Below, in pieces: positions 1 to 5,433 of a stretch of 6,201 bases of DNA. How positions within the stretch are numbered: position 1 is the first letter of the stretch; every line of letters begins with the position of its first letter. The notes under the pieces were generated by a model. That model saw nothing but the letters and a program-made list of their open reading frames with translations, was not told the origin of the DNA and ran no database searches. This DNA is from Nanohaloarchaea archaeon PL-Br10_U2g5. Its GTDB lineage: Archaea > Halobacteriota > Halobacteria > Halobacteriales > Haloferacaceae. The translations under genes and the position numbers were made by a program. The stretch covers positions 1 to 6,201 of the forward strand of contig LKMY01000113.1 of assembly GCA_001564205.1 (NCBI GenBank), read 5' to 3'.

Positions 1-35
1 CCGAAGCGTGTCGCTCTCGAGCATGAACGGTGGAG

Positions 36-120
36 CGCCGAGGCGGAGATTTGAACTCCGGTGTCCGAATGGACAGTAGATTTCGAATCTACCGCCTTGG
101 CCAGGCTAGGCTACCTCGGC
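36..120 (-). tRNA. tRNA-Ser (anticodon CGA)
   Basis: Read on the minus strand, the 85 bases fold into a full class II (long variable arm) tRNA. The acceptor stem is GCCGAGG/CCTCGGC and the D stem GCC/GGC. The anticodon stem GTAGA/TCTAC encloses the loop TTCGAAA, giving anticodon CGA, which reads UCG, a favoured serine codon in GC-rich haloarchaea. A five-pair variable arm (TGTCC/GGACA) and the T arm CGGAG-TTCAAAT-CTCCG follow. The discriminator base is G, as expected for serine tRNA, and no CCA is encoded, so it must be added after transcription. The gene is divergent from the moxR-type ATPase gene. No clear T-rich terminator is visible in the 35 bases left downstream. Confidence 0.95.
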
Positions 121-145
121 TCACTCTCTTATTCATCGGTTCCGC

Positions 146-159
146 TGTTATGCGTTTCG
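146..159 (-). promoter_or_regulatory. Probable BRE/TATA element of the tRNA-Ser gene
   Basis: On the minus strand the sequence CGAAACG followed by CATAAC resembles an archaeal TFB-recognition element next to a TATA box. The A/T core is centred about 28 bases before the first base of the mature tRNA, the right distance for transcription starting at or just upstream of it. The element was recognised by eye from composition and spacing only. Confidence 0.45.
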
Positions 160-221
160 ATCGTTACCGACCGAGACTCCGCCGCCGGACACGACCGGCT
201 GTGGTCACCCCCGCCGACAAC

Positions 222-230
222 GCTTTTCGG
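222..230 (+). promoter_or_regulatory. Candidate weak TATA element of the moxR-type gene
   Basis: The run CTTTTCGG is the only T-rich patch in the GC-rich stretch before the ATG at 252. It lies about 26 bases ahead of that ATG, which fits a leaderless transcript beginning at the start codon, a common arrangement in haloarchaea. No Shine-Dalgarno sequence precedes the ATG. The match to a TATA consensus is poor, so this is tentative. Confidence 0.3.
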
Positions 231-251
231 GTCGGCTCGCGTGGCATCCGT

Positions 252-1214
252 ATGAACGTCCCCGAAGCGGCGGCGGCCTGTTCTCGCGTCGTCGACGAAG
301 TCGGCGGTGCGGTCGTCGCCGACCGCGAGTTCCTCGACCGCGTCACACTGGGTATCCTCGCCCGCGGTCACGTTCTGTTAGAAGACGTACCCGGCACCGG
401 AAAAACCCTCTCCGCGCGGTCGTTCGCGACCGCGCTCGGACTGGCGTTCTCACGAATTCAGTTCACTCCCGATCTCCTCCCGAGCGACGTCACTGGGACG
501 AACGTCTTCGACGAGCGCGACGGTTCCTTTTCGTTTTCGCCCGGTCCGATCTTCGCGAACGTCGTTCTCGCCGACGAGATAAACCGCGCGCCGCCGAAGA
601 CGCAGGCGGCGCTCCTCGAAGCGATGGAAGAGGGGCAGGTGACCGTCGACGGCGAGACGCACGGTCTGCCGGATCCGTTTTACGTTATCGGGACGCAGAA
701 TCCCGTCGAGAGTGAGGGGGCGTTTCCGCTGCCGGAGGCACAGCTCGATAGATTCGCGATCAAGACCGCCATCGGCTACCCCGACAGCGAGGGCGAGGTC
801 GAGCTGCTTCGGCGGCGTGCGGGGCGCGCCGAGCGGGCGCCAACCGTCGAACGAGTGCTCGATCCCGGCGCTGTCGCCGACCTCCGGAAGGTGCCGGAGA
901 CGGTTCGCGTCGAGGACGACCTCCTGGAATACATGGCGTCGGTCTCCCGCGCGACTCGCGCGGACCGCCGCGTCGACGTCGGGGTCTCCCCTCGCGGCAC
1001 CCAGCGATTATTCGAGACGGCTCGGGCCGCCGCCGTGATCGCCGGTCGGGAGTTCGTCACGCCCGACGACGTGAAGCGCGTCGCCGGGCCCGCACTCGCA
1101 CACCGACTCGTCTTGACGCCGGACGCCGCCGTCAATGACGCCGACAAACGCGACGTGATAGCCGACGTGCTCGACCGCGTCGCCGTGCCGACGGTGGAAT
1201 CGCCGGAGGCGTGA
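252..1214 (+). CDS. MoxR-family AAA+ ATPase
   Basis: A 320-residue ATPase of the MoxR/RavA branch of AAA+ proteins, about the normal family length. Visible motifs in order: Walker A EDVPGTGKT (residues 44-52), the family segment QFTPDLLPSDVTGTNVF (70-86), Walker B VVLADEINRAPPK (104-116) with D108/E109, sensor 1 IGTQNP (146-151, N150), candidate arginine finger LDRF (165-168), sensor 2 SPRGT (246-250, R248), then the helical lid to the end. MoxR proteins are thought to be ATP-driven chaperones for VWA- or DUF58-containing partners, and a DUF58 gene lies 2.3 kb away in the other orientation. The reading frame stays open back to position 30, but that extension runs through the tRNA and its promoter. 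ATG 252 gives the usual family N-terminus and suits the upstream T-rich patch. The gene ends 17 bases from the stop of pyrE. Family certain; cellular role inferred. Confidence 0.93.
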   Translation: MNVPEAAAACSRVVDEVGGAVVADREFLDRVTLGILARGHVLLEDVPGTGKTLSARSFATALGLAFSRIQFTPDLLPSDVTGTNVFDERDGSFSFSPGPIFANVVLADEINRAPPKTQAALLEAMEEGQVTVDGETHGLPDPFYVIGTQNPVESEGAFPLPEAQLDRFAIKTAIGYPDSEGEVELLRRRAGRAERAPTVERVLDPGAVADLRKVPETVRVEDDLLEYMASVSRATRADRRVDVGVSPRGTQRLFETARAAAVIAGREFVTPDDVKRVAGPALAHRLVLTPDAAVNDADKRDVIADVLDRVAVPTVESPEA

Positions 1215-1231
1215 CCGCCGTGGACCGCACG

Positions 1232-1780
1232 CTACTCGCTGTTGCGCTCTGCGAGCAGCTCGGTCGCCGTGAGCAGCGACTCCAGTTCGATGTCGTGGTC
1301 CGCGAGCAGCTCCGCGGCCCCTTCCTCGCGGTCGACGACGACCAACACCCGGTTGACCGTCGCGCCGGCCGCTCGTAACGCTTCGACCGCGTCCACGGCC
1401 GACTGGCCGGTCGTGGCGATGTCTTCTAACACGACGACCTCCTCGTCCTCGTCGAGTTTCCCCTCGATTCGGTTGCCGGTGCCGTACTCCTTCGCCTGCT
1501 TGCGTGCGATGACGTACGGACGGCCGAGCGCCGTCGCGGTTACGGCCACGAGCGGCACCGCACCGAGCGCCACGCCCGCGAGCTTCGCGTCCGTCTCCGC
1601 GAGTCGGTCGGCGAACGCCTCGCTGACGAGCGCGAGCGCGTCCGGATCCGTCTCGAAGAGGTACTTGTCGACGTAGTAGTCGCTGGTACCGCCGTGTGAG
1701 AGCTCGAACTCGCCGAATCTGACGGCGTCTGCCGCCCGCAGCGCGGCGATGAGGTCGCGTCGTCGGTCGTCGTCGGTCAT
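1232..1780 (-). CDS. pyrE: Orotate phosphoribosyltransferase
   Basis: Encodes a 182-residue cytosolic enzyme that joins orotate to PRPP to give orotidine 5'-monophosphate, the fifth step of de novo pyrimidine synthesis. Visible hallmarks are the N-terminal block [19 protein letters not shown] (residues 22-40), typical of haloarchaeal PyrE, the flexible-loop region [15 protein letters not shown] (93-107), and the PRPP-binding motif [12 protein letters not shown] (116-127) with its acidic pair E119/D120. An upstream in-frame ATG at 1807 would add nine residues (MFADPPPDS). That codon lies inside a good TATA box (CGTTTATG), placed about 27 bases before the ATG at 1780. I therefore choose 1780 and a leaderless transcript. 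The stop is TAG, facing the end of the MoxR gene. High acidity and length are as expected for a halophilic PyrE. Confidence 0.95.
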   Translation of the reverse strand: MTDDDRRRDLIAALRAADAVRFGEFELSHGGTSDYYVDKYLFETDPDALALVSEAFADRLAETDAKLAGVALGAVPLVAVTATALGRPYVIARKQAKEYGTGNRIEGKLDEDEEVVVLEDIATTGQSAVDAVEALRAAGATVNRVLVVVDREEGAAELLADHDIELESLLTATELLAERNSE

Positions 1781-1804
1781 ACTATCCGGAGGTGGGTCGG
1801 CGAA

Positions 1805-1817
1805 CATAAACGGGTCG
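1805..1817 (-). promoter_or_regulatory. pyrE promoter (TATA box TTTATG with upstream BRE region)
   Basis: On the minus strand CGACCCG is followed by TTTATG (1810-1805). The A/T core is centred about 27 bases before the pyrE ATG at 1780, so transcription should begin at or within a base or two of that codon. No Shine-Dalgarno motif lies between, consistent with leaderless translation. The box also contains the alternative upstream ATG, which argues against that start. Confidence 0.6.
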
Positions 1818-1859
1818 AAACGCGGGAGCGAGTCTCCTTTCGCGCCGCTCTGGCGTTTC
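1817..1859. repeat. Interrupted 7-base inverted repeat between kdgK and pyrE
   Basis: GAAACGC at 1817-1823 is mirrored by GCGTTTC at 1853-1859, with 29 bases between. The inner part holds a small GGAG/CTCC pairing (1825-1828 with 1834-1837). The left arm touches the BRE side of the pyrE promoter, so it could be a protein-binding site, or part of a folded 3' end of the kdgK transcript. Arms this short can arise by chance. Confidence 0.25.
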
Positions 1860-1861
1860 TG

Positions 1862-2818
1862 TCACCGGTCGATGCCACCTGCGCCGTCGACGACGCTTGC
1901 CACGTCTCCCGGCGTGATTACGGCGATATCGCCCCCGATAGTCCGTTTCAGGGCGGCGGCCGCCGCGGCCCACGCTAACGCGTCGGCGACGTCGCCACCG
2001 TCGATCCGCTTCGCGAGATAGCCCGCGACGAACGCGTCACCGGTACCGATCGCGTCGAACGTCTCGGCGTCGAAGACGCCCTGCTCGTTCACCTCGCCGC
2101 CTCGCAACGCGACCGCCCCCTCCGTCCCGCGGGTGACGACAACCGTCTCGAAGTCGAAGGTCGAGGCGAGCCCGTGGGCGATCTCGACCGCGTTACCCTC
2201 TCGATCGAGCACCTCGCGAGCGTCTCGCCGCGGGACGAACAGCGTGTCGACGTGGTCGAACAGCGCCTCGTAGGATTCGCGGGCCGTCTCCGGCTCCCAG
2301 AGCTTCGCCCGGTAGTTCAGATCGAACGACCGGGTGACGCCGGCCTCGCCGGCTGCGCGCAATAGCGCAGTCGTCGTCTCGGCGGCCCGCTCGGAAAGGG
2401 CCGGCGTGATCCCGGTGGTGTGAAACCGGGACGCGGACTCGAGCGCTCCGGTCGGCAGCTCGCTCGGCTCGACCGTAGTGATCGCGGCGTCGGCGCGGTC
2501 GTAGACCACGTTCGTCCCTCGCGGCTCGCCGCCGTGTTCGAGGTAGTACGTGCCGACGCGGCTCTCGGTCGGATCGGCCCATGCGACACCGGTCCGGAGG
2601 CCGTGACTTCGCAGCTCTCCGACAACCCGTCGGCCGAGCGGTGACTCTGGGAGTTTCGAGAGCCAGACGGCGTCCGCACCGAGCCGCGCCGCGCCGACCG
2701 CGACGTTGCTCTCTGCGCCGCCCGCCTGTACGTCGAACTCGGTCGCGGTCTCTAGCCGGTCGCCACGTGCGGGCGAGAGCCGGAGCATCGTCTCGCCGAA
2801 CGTCACGAGATCCGTCAC
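1862..2818 (-). CDS. kdgK: PfkB-family sugar kinase, probable 2-keto-3-deoxygluconate kinase
   Basis: A 318-residue ribokinase/PfkB-family kinase of typical length. The N-terminal substrate region is [10 protein letters not shown] (residues 7-16) with [15 protein letters not shown] (33-47). The substrate-contact segment [19 protein letters not shown] (91-109) and [10 protein letters not shown] (165-174) follow. The second PfkB signature [14 protein letters not shown] (255-268) carries the catalytic aspartate D261. The pattern resembles 2-keto-3-deoxygluconate kinases, which phosphorylate KDG in the semi-phosphorylative Entner-Doudoroff route of haloarchaea; a related sugar-acid kinase cannot be excluded. 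The frame is open far upstream, but conserved sequence begins at [10 protein letters not shown] choose GTG 2818, preceded at 2822-2830 by a GGTG-containing Shine-Dalgarno-like stretch. An in-frame GTG at 2827 is an alternative. The start overlaps the stop of a 25-codon leader ORF as GTGA, so translation may be coupled to it. Confidence 0.82.
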   Translation of the reverse strand: MTDLVTFGETMLRLSPARGDRLETATEFDVQAGGAESNVAVGAARLGADAVWLSKLPESPLGRRVVGELRSHGLRTGVAWADPTESRVGTYYLEHGGEPRGTNVVYDRADAAITTVEPSELPTGALESASRFHTTGITPALSERAAETTTALLRAAGEAGVTRSFDLNYRAKLWEPETARESYEALFDHVDTLFVPRRDAREVLDREGNAVEIAHGLASTFDFETVVVTRGTEGAVALRGGEVNEQGVFDAETFDAIGTGDAFVAGYLAKRIDGGDVADALAWAAAAAALKRTIGGDIAVITPGDVASVVDGAGGIDR

Positions 2819-2892
2819 GCCGACCACCCCGTCGCTGCGGGCGTGACGGTCGCTGCGGGCGTTTCGGTCGCTTCGGGCGCTCCGCTGTACAT
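2815..2892 (-). CDS. Possible 25-residue leader ORF upstream of kdgK
   Basis: An ATG at 2892 opens a 25-codon frame, offset from kdgK, that ends in a TGA sharing GTGA with the kdgK start. The peptide begins [10 protein letters not shown] and continues [15 protein letters not shown]. Its middle is a six-residue repeat ([18 protein letters not shown]) encoded by an 18-base tandem repeat. A strong TATA element centred about 24 bases ahead of the ATG would start transcription at or next to that codon, so a leaderless ribosome would meet this ORF before kdgK. It may be a coupling or regulatory leader, or simply an ATG that falls near the transcription start. No known family is recognised, and the peptide has no hydrophobic segment. 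Confidence 0.4.
   Translation of the reverse strand: MYSGAPEATETPAATVTPAATGWSA
2822..2830 (-). promoter_or_regulatory. Shine-Dalgarno-like stretch before the kdgK GTG
   Basis: On the minus strand GGGGTGGTC sits just before the GTG at 2818, with six bases between its GGTG core and the start codon. It partly matches the archaeal consensus GGAGGTGATC. It supports internal initiation or re-initiation at 2818 on a transcript that carries a leader, as opposed to leaderless initiation. Confidence 0.4.
2828..2881. repeat. Three tandem copies of an 18-base repeat
   Basis: The copies are at 2828-2845, 2846-2863 and 2864-2881, sharing the plus-strand core CGGTCGCTGCGGGCG with a few substitutions, mostly at the unit edges. 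The period is a multiple of three, so a copy-number change would not shift frame; it would add or remove six residues of the leader ORF. There are no spacers, so this is not a CRISPR array. It lies wholly between the predicted transcription start and the kdgK start codon. Confidence 0.85.
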
Positions 2893-2910
2893 ACGTAACC
2901 GTCGGTCGCG

Positions 2911-2920
2911 GAATATAAAA
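2911..2920 (-). promoter_or_regulatory. TATA element of the kdgK transcript
   Basis: The minus strand reads TTTTATATTC, the most A/T-rich run in this part of the window, in the short gap after the stop of the upstream operon (2952). Its centre is about 24 bases before the ATG at 2892, predicting a start of transcription there and a 5' leader of about 74 bases before the kdgK GTG. The T run could also help end the upstream operon's transcript, but no GC-rich hairpin clearly precedes it. Confidence 0.65.
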
Positions 2921-2951
2921 GAGACGGCGATCGGCCGGACGCTCTCGGGAG

Positions 2952-3491
2952 TCACCGGAACGCAGACGCCAGCAGGACGCCGCCGAACAGCAGCAGCGCG
3001 AGCGCGGCAACCGGCCGTCCGCCCCCGGCTGCGACGGAGACACCGTAGGCGATACCGACGGCCACCCCGCCGACGAGGAGGTTCGTGCCGGCGTGAACAG
3101 CCACGTTTCGCCGGGTCCGCGCCTCGCGACCGACCTGTTCGCCGACGGAGAGCCCGTGATCGGCGAGGTCCCACGCGAACGCGAGCGCGACCCCACCGAC
3201 GAGCAGCGGCTCTATCGCGCCGCCGAAGTACCCCGCAATCGCGATCCCGACGAGACCGATCCCGACGCCCCACGACAACAGTCGCGCGGACCGTCGGAAC
3301 AGACCGGCGGTGAGCGCAACGGTCGCTAGCCCCACGATCGCCCCACCGATGGGTGCCACGAGGACGACGGCCAGGGTTGCGACTGCAGCGGCGACGAGGC
3401 TCGCAACGACCGCGAGCGTCGGCGGGCGAGCGTCACGCTCGTGATCCGGTACGAGGTCGGTGCCCTCCGTCTCCGGGTCTCGATCGGTCAC
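2952..3491 (-). CDS. Small multi-pass membrane protein, last gene of the DUF58 operon
   Basis: A 179-residue hydrophobic protein with a short acidic N-terminal tail (about residues 1-22). Five or six predicted membrane segments lie near 24-46, 48-64, 71-90, 94-108, 131-154 and 158-177. The loop between the fourth and fifth ([20 protein letters not shown], 106-125) is the most polar and looks like the likeliest conserved signature. The GTG at 3491 shares GTGA with the stop of the DUF58 gene and has GGTG six bases ahead, so I prefer it. The open frame continues upstream only as an Arg-rich shadow of the DUF58 gene. I recall a haloarchaea-specific family of this kind beside DUF58 genes (possibly DUF7519) but cannot verify the name. 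Function unknown; a membrane partner of the DUF58 protein is inferred from position. Confidence 0.8.
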   Translation of the reverse strand: MTDRDPETEGTDLVPDHERDARPPTLAVVASLVAAAVATLAVVLVAPIGGAIVGLATVALTAGLFRRSARLLSWGVGIGLVGIAIAGYFGGAIEPLLVGGVALAFAWDLADHGLSVGEQVGREARTRRNVAVHAGTNLLVGGVAVGIAYGVSVAAGGGRPVAALALLLFGGVLLASAFR

Positions 3492-4810
3492 CGCGACCAC
3501 CGGCTCGTCGCCCTCGCGACCGCGACCGGAAACGGCTCGTCTCCCCACTCGACGGTCCTGATTCCAGCGGATCGGAGCTCCCGGAGCCGTTCTCGTCGCT
3601 CGGAGCGGACCAGCCGCTGTCCGAGCGTCTCGTCGGCGGTTGCGTCCGGTGAGAGCACGGTGACGAGGTGACCGTACGCGTCGATTCGTCGCGCGAGCCG
3701 CGCGGAGAGGCCGTCGACGAGCGGCGTGAAGAACAACACCTGCGCGTCGGTCGGGAGCCGCCGGCGGAATCGACGGAACCACAGCGACCGGTAGAACCGT
3801 CCGTCGTTCGGCGTCGGCGCCAGCGCGGGGTCGGTCGCGAGCGTCTCCCGTCCGCGAGCGGCCTGTACCGTGCCGGCGCCCGGCGCCAACCAGCAGTCCA
3901 GCGGCCCGAGCGTTGCGATCCCAACTCGATCGCCGGCGTCGAGCAGCGCGGTAAACGCCTGTCCGGCGGCCTCAACGCTCGTCTCGACGGCGGTGTCGCC
4001 CCGGGGATCCCGCGCGACGTACGCGGCTTCGCGCGCGTCGATCAGCAGGATGACGGTCGCCGCGCGCTCCTCGCGAAGCTCCAGCGTCGACAGCTCGCCC
4101 GTCCGCGCTCGACGGTTCCAATCGATCCGCGTGAGGGGGTCACCACGCCGGTACTCGCGGGTGGCGTAGAATTCGACGCCCGACCCGCCGAGGTCGGTCG
4201 GAACGCGCCCGTGATCGGCCGTCGTCAGCCTCCGGAGCGGGAGGGCACCGCCCGCGGCCAACGCTGGCATACAAACGACCCGCGTCGCGGGAGTGGCCTT
4301 GATTGCCGTCACGCGCTCGCGAGACCCAGCCGCGTCACGGGTGATCGCCGTGAGCTCTCCCCACTCGTGTTCGCCGCGGCTCGCTCGCACCGTGTACGCG
4401 AACGTCGCCGTTGCACCGGGTCGTAACGCGGTCGCGATCCGCGCCGGGCCATCGATGACCTCCAGTCCGGACGGGACTCCGTCAACGATCCGAAGGTCGG
4501 GAAGGAGGCCCTCACCGACGTTTTGCGCGCGAATTACGACCGTCACCTCGTCACCCGGCGATGGGGCGTCGTCGGTCACGGTTCGCGTCACCGCGAGCGT
4601 CGCCTCCGGTGCCTCGCCGATCCGTCCGTAGAGCCCGTAGCCGACCCCGACCGCGCCGAGCACGACGAGTCCGGGCTGCCGCGCGACGACGCCGACGCCG
4701 ACGAGCGCCAGCGCGACCCCGGTAACGCCGTCCCATCGCCCCGTTCCGAACGCCGGCCGCGACCGCCACCTCGGCTCGGCGGTCACCTCGGACTCCTCGT
4801 CTGCGGTCAT
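3488..4810 (-). CDS. DUF58 domain protein, membrane anchored
   Basis: A 440-residue protein. Two adjacent hydrophobic segments (about residues 29-43 and 47-62) form a membrane hairpin near the N-terminus. A beta-rich region follows (70-175) that resembles CARDB/DUF11-type repeats (VTVVIRAQNVGEGLLPDL). The DUF58 core at 208-250 (GGSGVEFYATREYRRGDPLT, then RIDW and LELREERA) is textbook. Next comes a VWA-like half with strand ILLIDAREA (254-262), helix and DRVGIATLG (294-302), and strand VLFFTPLVD (358-366). The metal-site motif DxSxS is replaced by D-A-R-E-A. DUF58 proteins are usually encoded with MoxR ATPases, which may remodel them. The ATG at 4810 shares ATGA with the preceding stop and has a GGTG-centred Shine-Dalgarno-like stretch five bases upstream. 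Family call is firm; function is not known. Confidence 0.92.
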   Translation of the reverse strand: MTADEESEVTAEPRWRSRPAFGTGRWDGVTGVALALVGVGVVARQPGLVVLGAVGVGYGLYGRIGEAPEATLAVTRTVTDDAPSPGDEVTVVIRAQNVGEGLLPDLRIVDGVPSGLEVIDGPARIATALRPGATATFAYTVRASRGEHEWGELTAITRDAAGSRERVTAIKATPATRVVCMPALAAGGALPLRRLTTADHGRVPTDLGGSGVEFYATREYRRGDPLTRIDWNRRARTGELSTLELREERAATVILLIDAREAAYVARDPRGDTAVETSVEAAGQAFTALLDAGDRVGIATLGPLDCWLAPGAGTVQAARGRETLATDPALAPTPNDGRFYRSLWFRRFRRRLPTDAQVLFFTPLVDGLSARLARRIDAYGHLVTVLSPDATADETLGQRLVRSERRERLRELRSAGIRTVEWGDEPFPVAVARATSRWSR

Positions 4811-5433
4811 CGATCCACCCCCGGTCGCTCTGCGGTCCGTCGTCGGTGTCTCAACCCGTCTCCGTGATCATCGTCAGAAGCGCGACCGCCTCGCGATTCG
4901 AGGCGCTCGATCGCCTCCACGGTAGCCCTGAGTCCGTACCCGTACCGTGACCGGCTGGTTGCGGCGGCGCGGAGCCGCACCCCGAGCGGGTACGACCGCT
5001 CGGCGGAGCAGAACGCGGCCGCCGTCGGATCGGTCGTCCACGCGCCGGTCCGGACGGCGCGTTCCGCGTCCGCAGACGACCGATTTCGGTCGCGGGCGAC
5101 GACCGCGACCGCGACGGTTCGGATCCGGCGGCGAAGCTCGGTCCGGGACCGGTAGCCGCCGCGCGACCCGGTCGTCGTCCGCGCGATCCGCTCGTCGAGA
5201 TCGGCGCCGGGAACGGCCGCCTGCGTCCGGCGCTCTGGGGCTCCGAGGTCCGTCGTCCGGCGCTCTCGGTTCCGGCGACCGTTCGCGTATCGGACGCCCT
5301 GAACGACGCCGAACAGTCCGATCAGCGTGACGACGGCGGTCGAGAGGTCCAGCGCGGCGGCGAGTCCGCGGTCGACCGCGGCAACGAACCCGACCGTAAT
5401 CGCCGCCACGCCGACGGCGACGAGGAGCCGCAC
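4807..5433 (-). CDS. Two-TM protein with Arg-rich tail, between DUF4129 and DUF58 genes
   Basis: A 208-residue protein from a GTG at 5433. That start overlaps the previous stop by one base (TAGTG) and has a perfect GGAGGTGA six bases ahead, which settles it. Two membrane segments (about residues 3-20 and 28-46) are followed by a long soluble tail. The tail has a helical block DLDERIARTTTG (78-89), RTELRRRIRTVAVAVVARD (97-115) and AERAVRTGAWTTDPTAAAF (123-141), then a polar C-terminus. By my count about 36 arginines face about 21 acidic residues after position 51, so the tail is basic, unlike most haloarchaeal proteins. The overlapping alternative frame on this strand is Arg/Ser/Pro-rich and has no membrane segment, so it is a shadow. 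I think this is a haloarchaeal family placed beside DUF58 (possibly DUF7269), but cannot confirm it. Function unknown. Confidence 0.82.
   Translation of the reverse strand: MRLLVAVGVAAITVGFVAAVDRGLAAALDLSTAVVTLIGLFGVVQGVRYANGRRNRERRTTDLGAPERRTQAAVPGADLDERIARTTTGSRGGYRSRTELRRRIRTVAVAVVARDRNRSSADAERAVRTGAWTTDPTAAAFCSAERSYPLGVRLRAAATSRSRYGYGLRATVEAIERLESRGGRASDDDHGDGLRHRRRTAERPGVDR

Noticed and set aside
36..120. tRNA-Ser as an attachment site for an integrated element
   Set aside because: No second copy of the tRNA 3' end, integrase or phage-like gene was seen; the flanking genes are ordinary chromosomal ones.
30..251. N-terminal extension of the MoxR reading frame, including an in-frame ATG at 150
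   Set aside because: It runs through the tRNA-Ser gene and its promoter, encodes Arg-rich sequence unlike the MoxR family, and the family N-terminus fits ATG 252.
2828..2881. Short repeats as a CRISPR remnant
   Set aside because: The three 18-base units are directly adjacent with no spacers, and no cas gene is present.
2819..3196. Upstream extension of the kdgK frame
   Set aside because: It overlaps the preceding membrane-protein gene and the kdgK promoter, and conserved kinase sequence begins at GTG 2818.
3492..3782. Upstream extension of the small membrane protein frame
   Set aside because: Basic low-complexity translation inside the DUF58 gene; the GTG at 3491 with GTGA overlap and GGTG leader is a better start.
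3668..4426. Plus-strand frame of 252 codons opposite the DUF58 gene
   Set aside because: Arg/Gly/Pro-rich antisense shadow of a firmly identified gene, with no start signal or family resemblance.
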